Assembly: GCF_000005505.3 (NCBI RefSeq)
Contig: NC_016131.3
Coordinates: 13,661,501 to 13,725,500, forward strand
Reading direction: 5' to 3'
Source of the DNA: Brachypodium distachyon
Lineage: Eukaryota; Streptophyta; Magnoliopsida; Poales; Poaceae
DNA: 64,000 bases
This document shows positions 47,301 to 58,400 of this stretch, piece after piece (positions within the stretch are counted from its first letter, which is position 1; every line of letters begins with the position of its first letter). Below the pieces are notes generated by a model that ran no database searches, was not told the origin of the DNA, and was given only the letters and a program-made list of their open reading frames with translations. The position numbers were made by a program, and so were the translations under genes.

Positions 47301-50269
47301 GTGATCGTTGGTATCCAGTTTGTAGACCTTATGCTAATAATATGAGATAAAATTGTGTTCTCACTCACATAATTTGGTTGGCACCTCTTTCCAACGTTTC
47401 CAGTCAAATACTTTGTACTCATCAACTTGTGGGCTAACTCAGAGACAGCCTCACCTGCTGTTCTTATCTTATATAACTCTGCTATGCTACATCCTGAGAC
47501 TACTTCCTCAGTTTCCCTAGTTCTGGTTTTCTTGAGTAAGAATGAAACCAATATGGACTTTGTTTTCCATTGAAGAAAGAACATGATGTATATTTACATC
47601 ATGGAGGTTATACTCTGCTCTGATATTTCAGACCTTGCAACATAACTAAATCATAGAAATAGAGAAGCTGTATGATTTTTGGTTGATTATCTCTTTTAAA
47701 CCAAGTACTATTGGTAGTTGAGCTTACTATATTTTTCTTTGTTGAAAGTGTAGTTTAATGCATCTCCAGTTGTTACTGAAACTATATCTCTTTGTTATGA
47801 TTCTTGATGCACCTAAATGTTGCTTTTCAGCTCATCTCAAGGGCCTGCCTGCTGAATCCGTCTTTCTGTGCTATCGTTTGTACTCCATTGAATTCCTCAC
47901 TGGATGTCAATGAAGTAGAGTATGGTGGAGACGGGACAATTGTATCTGATATGTTCTCGTTGCTGTCACTGTGTGGTTCATATTTGAATAAGGAATCAAA
48001 GCAGAGTAATCAGAAATGTAAACTGTCTAATCCTCATGCCCTAGTAGTGCACTGTTGTCTTGCATTGGCAACAATAGCCGCATGTCTGAAGTCGGAGGGG
48101 AAATCTTCAGCGTCAATTATCTTAACGAGTTCCCACAAGAAACAGCGGTCTCGACTTTCCGTTCTTGCGCACCTCTCTTCAGTCGATGATACAGTGAAGA
48201 GTTGCCTGCAACCGCACTGTGCATCTGCAACACTTGCACTATCAACAATTATTTCACTTGAAAATGGAGGGCAAACAAGATCTTCTCTATGTGAAACCGC
48301 CCTTGCTTTGTTTCCTCGCATGGCAACAGTGCATACATTGCTGAAGCTTTGGCTATCTGATGGAAGTGAGGAACTTTGTCGATATAATGCTGGCTTACTG
48401 AATCTGTTTGGCCTTCGTGATGGGAGTATCGGGCTCTTGGAGACTAGATTGAAATGGGGTGGACCATTGGCTATCGAACAAGCCTGCTCAGTTGGTATCC
48501 CGCAGCTTCTAGTTCGCTTGCTTACTGATGGATTCTTAAGGGATCCCTCTGATGGGAAAGAAGGTTCAACACATCGCAGTGGATTATCACCATTGGGAGT
48601 TGCCTGGACTCTTTCTGCTTTATCTCAATGCCTTCCTGGTGGTGTTTTCCGTGAAATTTTGTATAAAGGGGAACATGTAAAGCTTTTGACTGACATGCTT
48701 TCTGATATGCATCTCAAGGCGTTGGTGGCTTGGACTGGCCTTGGTGGTGGGAAAAGGGGAGTGCGTGAGCTGATAAACTCAGTTGTCGATATATTGGCAT
48801 TCCCATTTGTTGCAGTGCAGAGTTCTCCAAACATGCCATCAACATCAGCATCCATCAATAGTGGTTTTCTTCTCAACATTGGATCACCAGGGGGAAGAAT
48901 TGGTACTGAGAATAAGGAGATGCTCAAAACTATAGAGCATAGCATGCCTCAATACATTCAAATCCTCCTAGAGGTATGACAAACTGACAACAATCTTTTT
49001 CATGTTCAGTAGTGTACATTTCCATAATATTTTTTTCCAGGTTGGTGTTCCTGGGTGTATACTTCGCTGCCTTGATTATGTCAATATGGAAGACCTAGCA
49101 AGGCCCTTGGCCATTGTGGCCAAAATGGTGGGTTACCGTCCACTTGCTTTGCAGCTTCTAAGAGAGGGCCTTCTAAATCCACGTAGAGTAGCAAAGCTAC
49201 TCAAAGGTTCTCTTGCCAAGGAGACTTTGCTCGACTTCCTCATGATAGTTTCTGATCTTGCTCGCATGTCCAAGGTTTGTCTTTGATTGGCCTGTACACT
49301 GAAATATCAAAGGTTTGTTCGATGTATATATTAACAAAAGTTATGCTCTTGTCTCAGGACTTCTATGAGCCAATTGATAAGGCAGGCATGGTTGAATTTT
49401 TGAAGAACTTTCTATCTGACGAGGACCCTGATATAAGAGCAAAAGCTTGCAGTGCCATTGGCAACATGTGCCGTCACAGTCCCTACTTCTATAGCCCATT
49501 TGTAAGAGAAGATATATTTATCTGTTTGCAGATTAACACTTCATGTTAGGGATATTTGACCCTGTTTTCTGGGAACAGGCAGCAAATAAGGTGATTGAGC
49601 TGGTAGTCGAGAGGTGCTCTGATCCTGACAAACGGACTCGGAAATTTGCATGTTTTGCTGTGAGTTCATACTGAGCTGCCAATCCTTGGTCCTGCTAATT
49701 CTTTGTCATAGTTTTTGAAACCTTACCTTCTTGCCAATGCAGGTCGGCAATGCTGCTTATCACAACGACATGCTGTATGAAGAACTCAGAGGGTCTATAC
49801 CCCAACTCACTAAGCTACTTCTTGCACCTGAGGAGGATAAGACCAAAGGCAATGCTGCAGGGGCACTGAGTAATCTGGTGAGGAACTCTGACATTCTCTG
49901 TGAAGACATCGTCTCGCAAGGCGCTATGCAGGTTCGACACGCCTCGCCTACTTCTTGTGACTCATTCGCCCTTCTCCACGATGCTCGACAGCCACACCCA
50001 TCTCTTTACTTGTTGATCTGCAGGCCCTGCTGAAGATGGTCAGCAGCTTCTCCACTGTTGCTCTGAGCCCCAGCAGAAAAGACGCCCTAACAGAATCGCC
50101 ACTTAGGATTGTTCTCTTTGCGCTACGCAAGATGTGCGACCACACCGTCTGCCGGCTGTTCCTACGGTCGTCCGAGCTGCTCCCGATCATCGTGCACCTC
50201 AGGCAGTCGCCTGACCAGACCATATCTGAGTACGCTTCCGCCATCGCGAGTAAAGCGTACCAAGCCTGA
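41373..50269 (+). CDS. TIO: FUSED-family serine/threonine kinase TIO (TWO-IN-ONE), 22 exons
   Basis: Exons: 41373-41462, 41557-41631, 42049-42141, 42215-42289, 42379-42471, 43174-43237, 43631-43715, 44278-44350, 44435-44503, 44587-44664, 44769-44871, 44961-45089, 45552-45690, 46168-46339, 46525-46623, 46708-47238, 47831-48973, 49041-49274, 49358-49501, 49579-49659, 49743-49931, 50024-50269; about 1334 aa, close to the length of Arabidopsis TIO. The kinase domain fills residues 6-260: GEGSFGKV (13-20), VAMK (Lys35), HRDMKPQN (Asp127), DFG (145-147), APE (170-172). A low-complexity linker (residues ~265-420) follows, then a long alpha-helical ARM/HEAT-like C-terminus, clearest in the last ~250 residues ([20 protein letters not shown]). 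In Arabidopsis TIO acts at the phragmoplast midline in cytokinesis; the same role is inferred here. All catalytic residues are intact. The intron after exon 12 needs a GC donor (TCAG|GCATGT) to keep frame. Confidence 0.93.
42955..43067. mobile_element. Stowaway-type MITE in a TIO intron
   Basis: CTCCCTCCGATCCATATTAA and its inverse TTAATATGGATCGGAGGGAG, flanked by TA on both sides. Near-perfect ends, hence young. Confidence 0.95.
45817..45909. mobile_element. Stowaway-type MITE in a TIO intron
   Basis: CTCCCTCCGATCCATAATAA inverted as ATTATGGATCGGAGGGAG, flanked by TA. Same family as the copy in defensin-like gene 2 (GTGTCTCAGATTTAGTACAAAG). Confidence 0.95.
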
Positions 50270-50640
50270 CGTGTCTCCTGGCAGGTGCAGCAGGGCCTTT
50301 TCAAGTTGTGATGATGCAACACTGGTTCAGTTTTGCTGAACCACCGTCGATCCACTATGTTTTGGAACTGTAATTTAAAACAGCCTCTCTCATGAGTCAG
50401 TGTGTGTATGTATGTGTGTAAGGTTTCTTTTTCCGTGTATGTATGTATGCAGCTCCGAGAAAGCCTCGTGATTACATGCCAAGATGTTCGGCTGTTCGCT
50501 GTCCTGCTGCCACCGTGCATCAGTTCAGTTGGCATCATTTGTTACATGGGACACACGAAAAGTAAATCCTGGACACAATACTCATGCATTGCCAACGACA
50601 GATTCTCCGATATCGTGATTCTTGTTATACGACTTCAGGT
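50270..50640 (+). other. TIO 3' untranslated/flanking region
   Basis: Downstream of the TGA at 50267-50269. Contains TGTATGTATG repeats; no gene. Confidence 0.5.
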
Positions 50641-51260
50641 AGTTTCGGGCCGACATAAAAAAATCATCATTTTGCCCGTTTCCGTGAGTTATAACCCATG
50701 TTTTTTCGGCTTTCAACAAATTTTCTGGCATCGTGACCATTTTTACACAGTTATGACCAGATATTTTTTGTGTTTTTGGCCGATTTTTTGATAATGTGAC
50801 TCCGACACACTGTTTTGGGCAGTGCAAAAAATCATTATTTTGACCGTTTTTGTGGGCTACACACGTTTTTTTTTGGGTTTTAGCAGATTTATTGATATCA
50901 TGACCACCAGTACTTGGTTTCAGCCAGTTTCGGTTTGATTCAGAAAAATCACCATTTTAGCCTTTCTTGTGAGATATAGTCCACGTTTTTTCGATTTTCG
51001 GTTATCTTTCCAATACCGTGACCCCTATTACACGGTTTCGAGCCGTTTTTGGCCGTTGCAAAAAAAATCACCGTTTTGTCTGTTTCTGTGAGCCCACATA
51101 TTTTTGGTTTTTGACCGGTTTTCCATTATCCCGATTCGACTAGTTTCGTTAAGGTGAAGAAAAAAAAATCTTTGTATTGACAGCTTTGTGGGTTATCGCC
51201 CACGTTTTTTATGTTTTCGGCTGATTTTTCAATACAATGATTGTGATCGTGGTCACATAT
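50640..51260. repeat. Degenerate tandem repeat, ~100-165 bp spacing
   Basis: AAAAATCA(T/C)CATTTTG-CCGTTT(C/T)-GTGAG blocks recur at about 50657, 50826, 50944, 51063 and 51160, each followed by CACGTTTTTT-GGTTTT and a CCGTGACC-like stretch. Copies are much diverged, and spacing varies. Confidence 0.7.
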
Positions 51261-51539
51261 TTTCGTTTGAATCTCTCGCTGACAGTAGGCGGGTCCATGC
51301 TTGTGAGACGCGTCCATGAACGTTGTGTGCTAGTACAACTTCCTGAGTTGTATGTCGTTCGGCCTCAGTTTTGTAATGTTGATTGTGATGTTCTGCGTTG
51401 CTGAGATACCGAGGACGATAACGGATACGCGGGCCGTGCTTCTAGTTCAGAGAATGAATCTATATCATCTAGTCCGAAAAACGTGCCCTCTGGTGGTGAA
51501 GGAATCGAAGTTTGATGTTCTGCAGTGTTGGGATATTTG

Positions 51540-53870
51540 AGTTTCTTCGAAAGACGGAAATAGTGTCCATACATGCTTAATACCCATACTTTAGTATGTG
51601 TAACAATTTTGGGCCAGTTCCGTGGACGTCGAAAAAAATGCATCCCCTTACAAAAAGCCCAAACGAACATTTTGGAAGCATATGCTTTTTTCGACCGTCA
51701 CGGAACATTCTAATATTTTTTAGACACCAACTAGGACTAAATTGATGAGACTTAACGGAAGGTGTCGTGACTTTTCGATTTTTTCTGAATTTCATACGAG
51801 GGTTCAAAGTTTGTTCAGAATTTGACATTATTTGCACGGTTTCAGATTTCAATTTCTTCGATTGACGAAATAAAGTATCCAGTCATGCTTAATATCCAGA
51901 CGTTAGCATGGTAACAATTTTGGCCCAATTCCGTGGAGGTCGAAAAAATGCACTCACTTACGAAAAGACGTTTGATGAATCCAAACGATCATTTTGGAAG
52001 CATTTGTTTTTTTCAACCGTTACGGAATGTCCTTCTATTTTTTACACGCCAACCAGGACTCAATTAATGAGACTTCATGAAGGTTTCACGACTTTTTGAT
52101 TTTTTTTTAATTTCTTACAAGGGTTCAAAGTTCGGTCAGAATCTGACATTATTGGCACGGTTTCAGATTTGAATTTCTTCGATTACGAAATAAAGTATCC
52201 AATCATGCTTAATATCCATACGTTAGCATGGGTAACAATTTTGGGCCAATTCCGTGGAGGTCGAAAAAATGTACTCAGTTACGAAAAGACGTTTGATGTA
52301 ACCCAAACGATCATTTTGGAAGGATGTGATTTTTTTCGACCGTCACGGAACGTCCTCCTATTTTTCTTACATGCCAACTAGGACTCAATTTATGAGAGTT
52401 CACGAAGGTTTCGTGACTTTTCGATTTTTGTTGAATTTCTTACGAGGGTTCAAAGTTTGGTCTGTGTGACATTATTGGCATGGTTTCAGATTTGAATTTC
52501 TTGGATTGACGAAATAAAGTATCCAGTCATGCTTAATATCCATACGTTAGCATGGGTAACAATTTTGGGCCAATTCCGAGGTCGTAAAAATGCACTCACT
52601 TACGAAAATACGTTTGATGTTAACCCAAACGATCATTTTGGAAGCATGTGATTTTTTTCGACCGTCACGGAATGTCCTCGTATTTTTTATACGCCAACTA
52701 GGACTCAACTAATGAGACTTCACGAAGGTTTCGCGACTTTTTGATTTTTTTTAATTTCTTATGAGGGTTCAAAGTTTGGTCAGAGTCTGACATTACTGGC
52801 ACGGTTTCAGATTTGAATTTCTTCGATTTACGAAATAAAGTATCCAGTCATGCTTAATAACCATATGTTAGCATTGGTAACAATTTGGGCCAATTCCGTG
52901 GAGGTCAAAAAAATACACTCAGTTACGAAAAGACGTTTGATGTTAACCTAAACGATCATTTTGGAAGCATGTGATTTTTCGACCGTCACGGAACATCCTC
53001 GTATTTTTTACATGCCAACTAGGACTAAACTGATGAGACTTTCCGAAGGTTTCGCGACTTTTTGATCTTTTTTTGAATTTCTTATGGGGGTTCAAAGTTT
53101 GGTCAGAATCTGACATTATTGCATGGTTTCAGAGTTGAATTTCTTTGATTGACGAAATAAAGTATCCAGTCAGACTTAATATCCGTACGTTGGCATGGGT
53201 AACAATTTTGGGTCAATTCCGTGGAGATCGAAAAAATGCACTCACTTACGAAAAGACGATTGATGTAATCCAAACGATCATTTTGGAAGCATTTGAGTTT
53301 TTCGACCGTCACGGAATGGCCTCGTATTTTTACACGCCAACTAGGACTCAATTGATGAGACTTCACGAAGGTTTCGCAACTTTTTTATTTTTTTTGAATT
53401 TCTTATGGCGATTCGATGTTTCGTCAGAATCTGACATTATTTGCATGGTTTCAGATTTGAATTTCTTCAATTGACGAAATAAAGTATCCATTCATGCTTA
53501 ATATCCATACTTTAGCATGGGTAACAAGTTTGGGCTATTTCCGTGGAGGTCGAAAAAATGCACTCACTTACGAAAAGATGTTTGATGTAACCCAAATAAT
53601 CGTTTTGGAAGCATGTGATTTTTTCGACCGTCACGGAATGGCCTCGTATTTTTACACGCCAACTAGGACTCAATTGATGAGACTTCACGAAGGTTTCGCA
53701 ACTCGCAACTTTTTTATTTTTTTTGAATTTCTTATGGTGATTCAATGTTTCGTCAGAATCTGACACTATTTGCGTGGTTTCAGATTTGAATTTCTTTGAA
53801 AAACAAAAAAAAAGTATCCTGTCATGCTTAATATATATCCTTACGTTAGCATGGGTAAATTGGGCCAATT
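51540..53870. repeat. ~322-bp tandem repeat array, about 7-8 units
   Basis: The marker TAAAGTATCC of the block GACGAAATAAAGTATCCAGT falls at 51871, 52191, 52515, 52836, 53158, 53480 and about 53811, with a worn unit at 51561. Spacings are 310, 320, 324, 321, 322, 322 and 331. Each unit also carries TGCTTAATATCCATACGTTA, CCAATTCCGTGGAGGTCGAA, CGACCGTCACGGAA and CCAACTAGGACTCAATT. Units are highly alike in the centre and decay at the edges. Open frames in single units do not continue, since 322 is not a multiple of three. It lies between two convergent genes. Confidence 0.95.
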
Positions 53871-54098
53871 CAAACTTGAACTAAAACCACGACAAGAATT
53901 TAGGGGGGGGTCTGCTACGGGTGTTCAATTAATTATTTAGCTCTTGAATTCATTTCCATCATACTTGGTGATGTTTGATTTTTTAGGCAGTTCATGTTCA
54001 TTCATTTCATGTATTGAGATGTGTGTTTTTGTATGCAATGCAGTTCACCCTGGGCCCTTCGTAGTTCCTCAAGGAAATACTGGAATGTTTAACGATGA

Positions 54099-54284
54099 AA
54101 TGAATTCGATTGCATTTGTAACCAACGTTCAGCACGTATACCCTATGGCGCAAATCTTGCAAACGGCACTAATTTTAAGTTTAACGTCGACGAGGTGAAG
54201 AAATCCTACACCGTGGACTTCTACGCGCCTTCATTCGTTTATGAAGATCTTGGTGGGGATTTGGAAGGATTGTTGGGATTTTAG
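54099..54284 (+). other. Possible coding fragment, unknown origin
   Basis: A 61-codon frame after a TGA, without its own ATG at the front, reads ...IPYGANLANGTNFKFN then VDEVKKSYTVDFYAPSF and ends GLLGF-stop. The residue make-up looks protein-like but I recognise no family; it could be an exon piece carried by a transposon. Confidence 0.25.
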
Positions 54285-54513
54285 TTTAAATCCTTGTCAA
54301 TCCAAAGCACAGTTTCCTTATCGGTTGGCAAGCAGAACGTTCGCTCCGCGAGACTAAAAAGAAAATGTTTCCTCATTATAAATTCCTCTGTAAAAAAGAG
54401 GGAGCGGGTATAACTAGAAAGATGCCCTCCATGTTGCGGCATGAATTTCTTGAAGTAGTTTTGAGTGGTTTAAACATTACCACTGTTATAATATAAAAAA
54501 TTATGTGATCCAG

Positions 54514-54665
54514 ACAATCTTAGTCACTCGCACATATAGCAAACTCACCCATCATGTATGTAAGATTTTCTTGCCACGTGGGTTTAGACAAATCTTAGCC
54601 ACTCACACATATAGCAAACTCACCCAGCATGATGTATGTAAGATTTTCTTGCCATGTGAGCAGGT
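54514..54665. repeat. ~75-bp tandem duplication
   Basis: ACATATAGCAAACTCACCCA...ATGTATGTAAGATTTTCTTGCCA occurs twice in a row with small differences. Confidence 0.9.
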
Positions 54666-54714
54666 TCAGAGAAGTCCAGTAATTACATGCAATTTTTTTC
54701 ATTTTTGGGAAACA

Positions 54715-54996
54715 CAGTACGCACGCACACGCACGCACACTCACCCATATGAACGCACGCACGCACAGTAGTCTACCCTTATGAGCACCTTCGAGAGACT
54801 GGGCCGCTGACAGATCATCTTAAGATTAACGAAGTCACCACAAGTGGGTACATCACTCCCACTGAAAGCACAACGCCGATTAAACCCTGAAATAAAATTC
54901 AAGAAAATGCAAGCACCCATAAGTCTGGAACTTGAACCTAAATGAACTAATTCCATCACAAGAAGCCAACCAGCTAAGATAGGCTCAGTTCGCACA
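54715..54996. repeat. Dispersed grass repeat with CGCACGCACA tract
   Basis: CACGCACGCACACTCACCCA, TATGAGCACCTTCGAGAGAC, ACGAAGTCACCACAAG and CCAACCAGCTAAGATAGGCT are familiar from a repeat common in cereal genomes. Its class is uncertain to me. No coding sequence. Confidence 0.5.
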
Positions 54997-55429
54997 TGCA
55001 ATTTTTTTCAATGTCCTGCTAACCCCGAACTTTTCCCCGAGGACAAATTGGCGTCAGAAATAGGTAACGAGGCACATTACATGGTCAGCCAGGAGCTCAA
55101 ACTTCAAAAACATCTTTCAAAACAAGAAAGAAGTTGAAATGAACCAATGGCAAAAAGACGTACTATCGTTGGCAAAACTTGCATATCCTGGTGCATCTAC
55201 ATTTTGCACTCCAGGATTAGTTTACATGCTCTACTTTACTTATTTGTGATGCCTCCCGAGCTACCTAGCTACAAACATTGTTGTCAAAAAAATTCTTAAA
55301 TCACCACGACAACAAGTTACTCCTGTCCTTGCTAAGAATGGTCTAGCTGCAAACTTCTTTGAGCATTCAGTGTCCACCAAAGACCTTGTACAATCTGAAT
55401 ACTTTGTTTGAATTGCTTGCTAGCTTGTG

Positions 55430-58400
55430 CTAGCTTGTTTCGGTCTCGCTCTGGAAAGCCAACTCGTATATTTCACTATATGTGTCTACAAAATGAACCT
55501 CGAGACCCTCCTTCACGTTGGCAGCAAGCTCGTCGAAATCCCTTTTATTCGCTGCTGGAAATATAATTGTCTTTATAGAGCTTCGCCGTGCTGCAATGGC
55601 CTTCTCTTTTACCTGTTTCAGGGGTAAATACATCAGCGAGACTGTCCAGAGTTTGTGCACATGAAATTATACACCGAGATCAACGGCCATATCAGCAGCA
55701 TCAGAAAATGGTCCATCTTTTCTAGAGACCTGAGCTTGCAATATATTTTTGACTATATGGAATACTGCATGCCACAAAATTAATCAGAGATGGTAACAGT
55801 TTGTGGATCAAGCACTGACTACAAACATCAACCCGAACAATCAAAGATGAAACGCCTTAAGATGTAAATATCACAGCAAGTCGGCAATCCACCCGGGGGG
55901 TGAGAGTAACAAAAAATCGATTGGTGTTGCGGCGAGTTAGTGAAGTTCCCTTGTTTTAGATATAAAATACTTAGGTCAAACCAAGTTTGAGTAGGGAGTG
56001 CAAGGAGACATACCCCGCCAATTGGGAGGATTCTGCCAGTCAATGTTACTTCACCAGTCATTGCAAGGTCTTTCTTGGCAGGCTTTCCCATAGCCAAGGA
56101 CAACATTGATGTAATCATGGTACATCCAGCACTAGGGCCATCCTTAGGGGTGGCCCCTGCAGGAACATGCAAGTGCACCTTCGAGTTTGCAAAAAACTGA
56201 TTATCTGGCTCTTTATCTTGTAATATAGCTCTACTAACTGTGTGAGCAATTTGAGCGCTCTCTTTCATGACATCTCCAAGCTGCCCTGTCAGCACAAGCG
56301 CACCTTTCCCTTCTCCTTCCTCCACTTTTGTTGTTTCAATGTATAAAGTAGAACCACCCATAGCAGTCCAAGCTAAACCCATGACCACTCCAACAGGAGT
56401 CTGGTCATATATACGCTCAGCTTGGAATACCGGTTTCCCGACAAAATCATCAAGGTTTGATGAATCAACTAGTACCTTCTCAACTGCCTTGTCATCTACC
56501 TCTTGTTTTGCTTGTTTCGTGTCTTTGTTGCCCTACAGAATACAACAATTAGTAAATTCAGCAACGGGTTATCATTATATATTACTCCGTATTAAGTTAC
56601 CTCAAAATTTAAACATTTGCTGAGTAAGCCAACATTTGTATCATGATTTTTAAAATAAAACAGAATGCATGATGGTTATACTACCTCTAGTGTGCTCAGT
56701 TCATCCTTTGATAGAGCTGACTCAGTTGTAGAAGCTTCTTGGGGTGCTTCAGTTGGATGTGTGACATCGACTATTGTTTCTTTCGTCGAATGTACTTCCT
56801 TGGCTTCCTCAGAAGCGCTAGCAGGATCCTTCAAATTCTCATCTTTCCCTATTGCTGCACTACCACCATCATTAGGTGCTTCACTGGCTGTGACAGTTAC
56901 AGCCTGTTGGTCCGGCTCATTAGATACTCCTTGGCGAACAAGCTGCAGAGCTATCTGCAAGAAGGGTACAAGGGTATGTAATGTAGTACTGAGTAGAGTA
57001 GTTAGCATCTACTTGCTCCAAACTAGAATAGCTCAAAAGATCATTAGGTTGACGTGCGCTGTTGCGTACCTTACGGTAAATTTTCTCGATCTGCTTTTGA
57101 AGGTTTCTCACTCCTGCTTCTCGGCAGTAATTCTCAATAAGAGCAAGAAAAGCAGCATCTGTAACTTCAACCTGCACATGTTTGTAGACAGACAGTTAAG
57201 CTAAAAAAGGTACAATGTCATTGTTAGGTACACTTTTTACATAACCCCTCAGGCTGTGCTTTGGATTGTGGATTCAAGAAAACTCCATTTGACAGATCAT
57301 ATTTTGAAAGTGGTAACTGTTAGTTGCTTATATAACAGTGGCACCTTACTAGATACAGAGGGCAATACACCACCTAAGTTAGTAATCCCAATCAGAATCT
57401 AAAGATAAGCCCATCAGGAGCCTTGTGGAGAAAACTAGGATTTGGTAAGTTACTAAAATTTGTCATATTTTTCCGACATTACATTGTGATACAATAATGT
57501 AAAATGTAGCAACTAGAATTTATAAGTCATACTCCCTCCGTTCCATAATTCTTGTTGAAATATTACATGTATCTAGACGCTTTTTAGGAATAAATACATC
57601 CATTTTTGGGTAAATTTGAGACAAGAACTATGGAACGGAGGGAGTACATAATAAAGCATAACTTGGTGAGATTTCTGCTGCCTTCGACAGATCATACAAA
57701 ACAAACATAACCGCTATTTTTCTTGGCGGCGTATCCGGTGAAAACCGCCTCTACAGTGAAAACTCGTTGAAAACCATCGTAAAAGGTTCAAAGAATTCTC
57801 GAAAAAATTGCATATGTCAAAGAAGTGAAGTTTTATATATGTGTAAAATTTCTCAATTGCATTTAGTGACAGCGAAGAACACAAATTCAGCATGAAAAGT
57901 GGTTCTTTACTGTTTGACACTATTCATTTGCATATTTCTCTTTTTTGTTTCTTCCAAATGTAATTGAGTTTTGACTTGAAATTTTGCAGATTTGTAGAAT
58001 ACCACACCTGAAATATACTGTATTTTCGTAGGAGTTTTTTTTTGAAACTTCTAAACTTGACTTCTATGAAGTTTGCATAGTTTGCACCGAAAGTGTGGCT
58101 TTCACATGATAGTTTGCCAGTTTTCTTAGATGTCATGTTGTGAACTTCCATTTTGCACGACATTAAACTTAGAAGTGATAAACAGCACTGAAAAAATAAA
58201 GTAAATTGAATAACTTGCCTACTTAAAAATCTGTAGATACCTGTTCAGGTTTAATGCCACAGGCCTCTCTAGTATTCTTCTCTAGATAGTCCCGAGCAAT
58301 ATGCATCTTCTCATCAGTTATATAACCAGCTATTGTAATGATCTCCATCCGATCAAGTAACGGATTTGGTATTGTATCAATAACATTTGCTGTGCAGACA

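Noticed and set aside
53145..53763. ORFs repeated in the 322-bp array
   Set aside because: The unit length is not a multiple of three, frames break from unit to unit, and there is no start context; treated as chance.
51540..53870. CRISPR-like regular array
   Set aside because: Whole units repeat without unique spacers, and the sequence is eukaryotic nuclear DNA.
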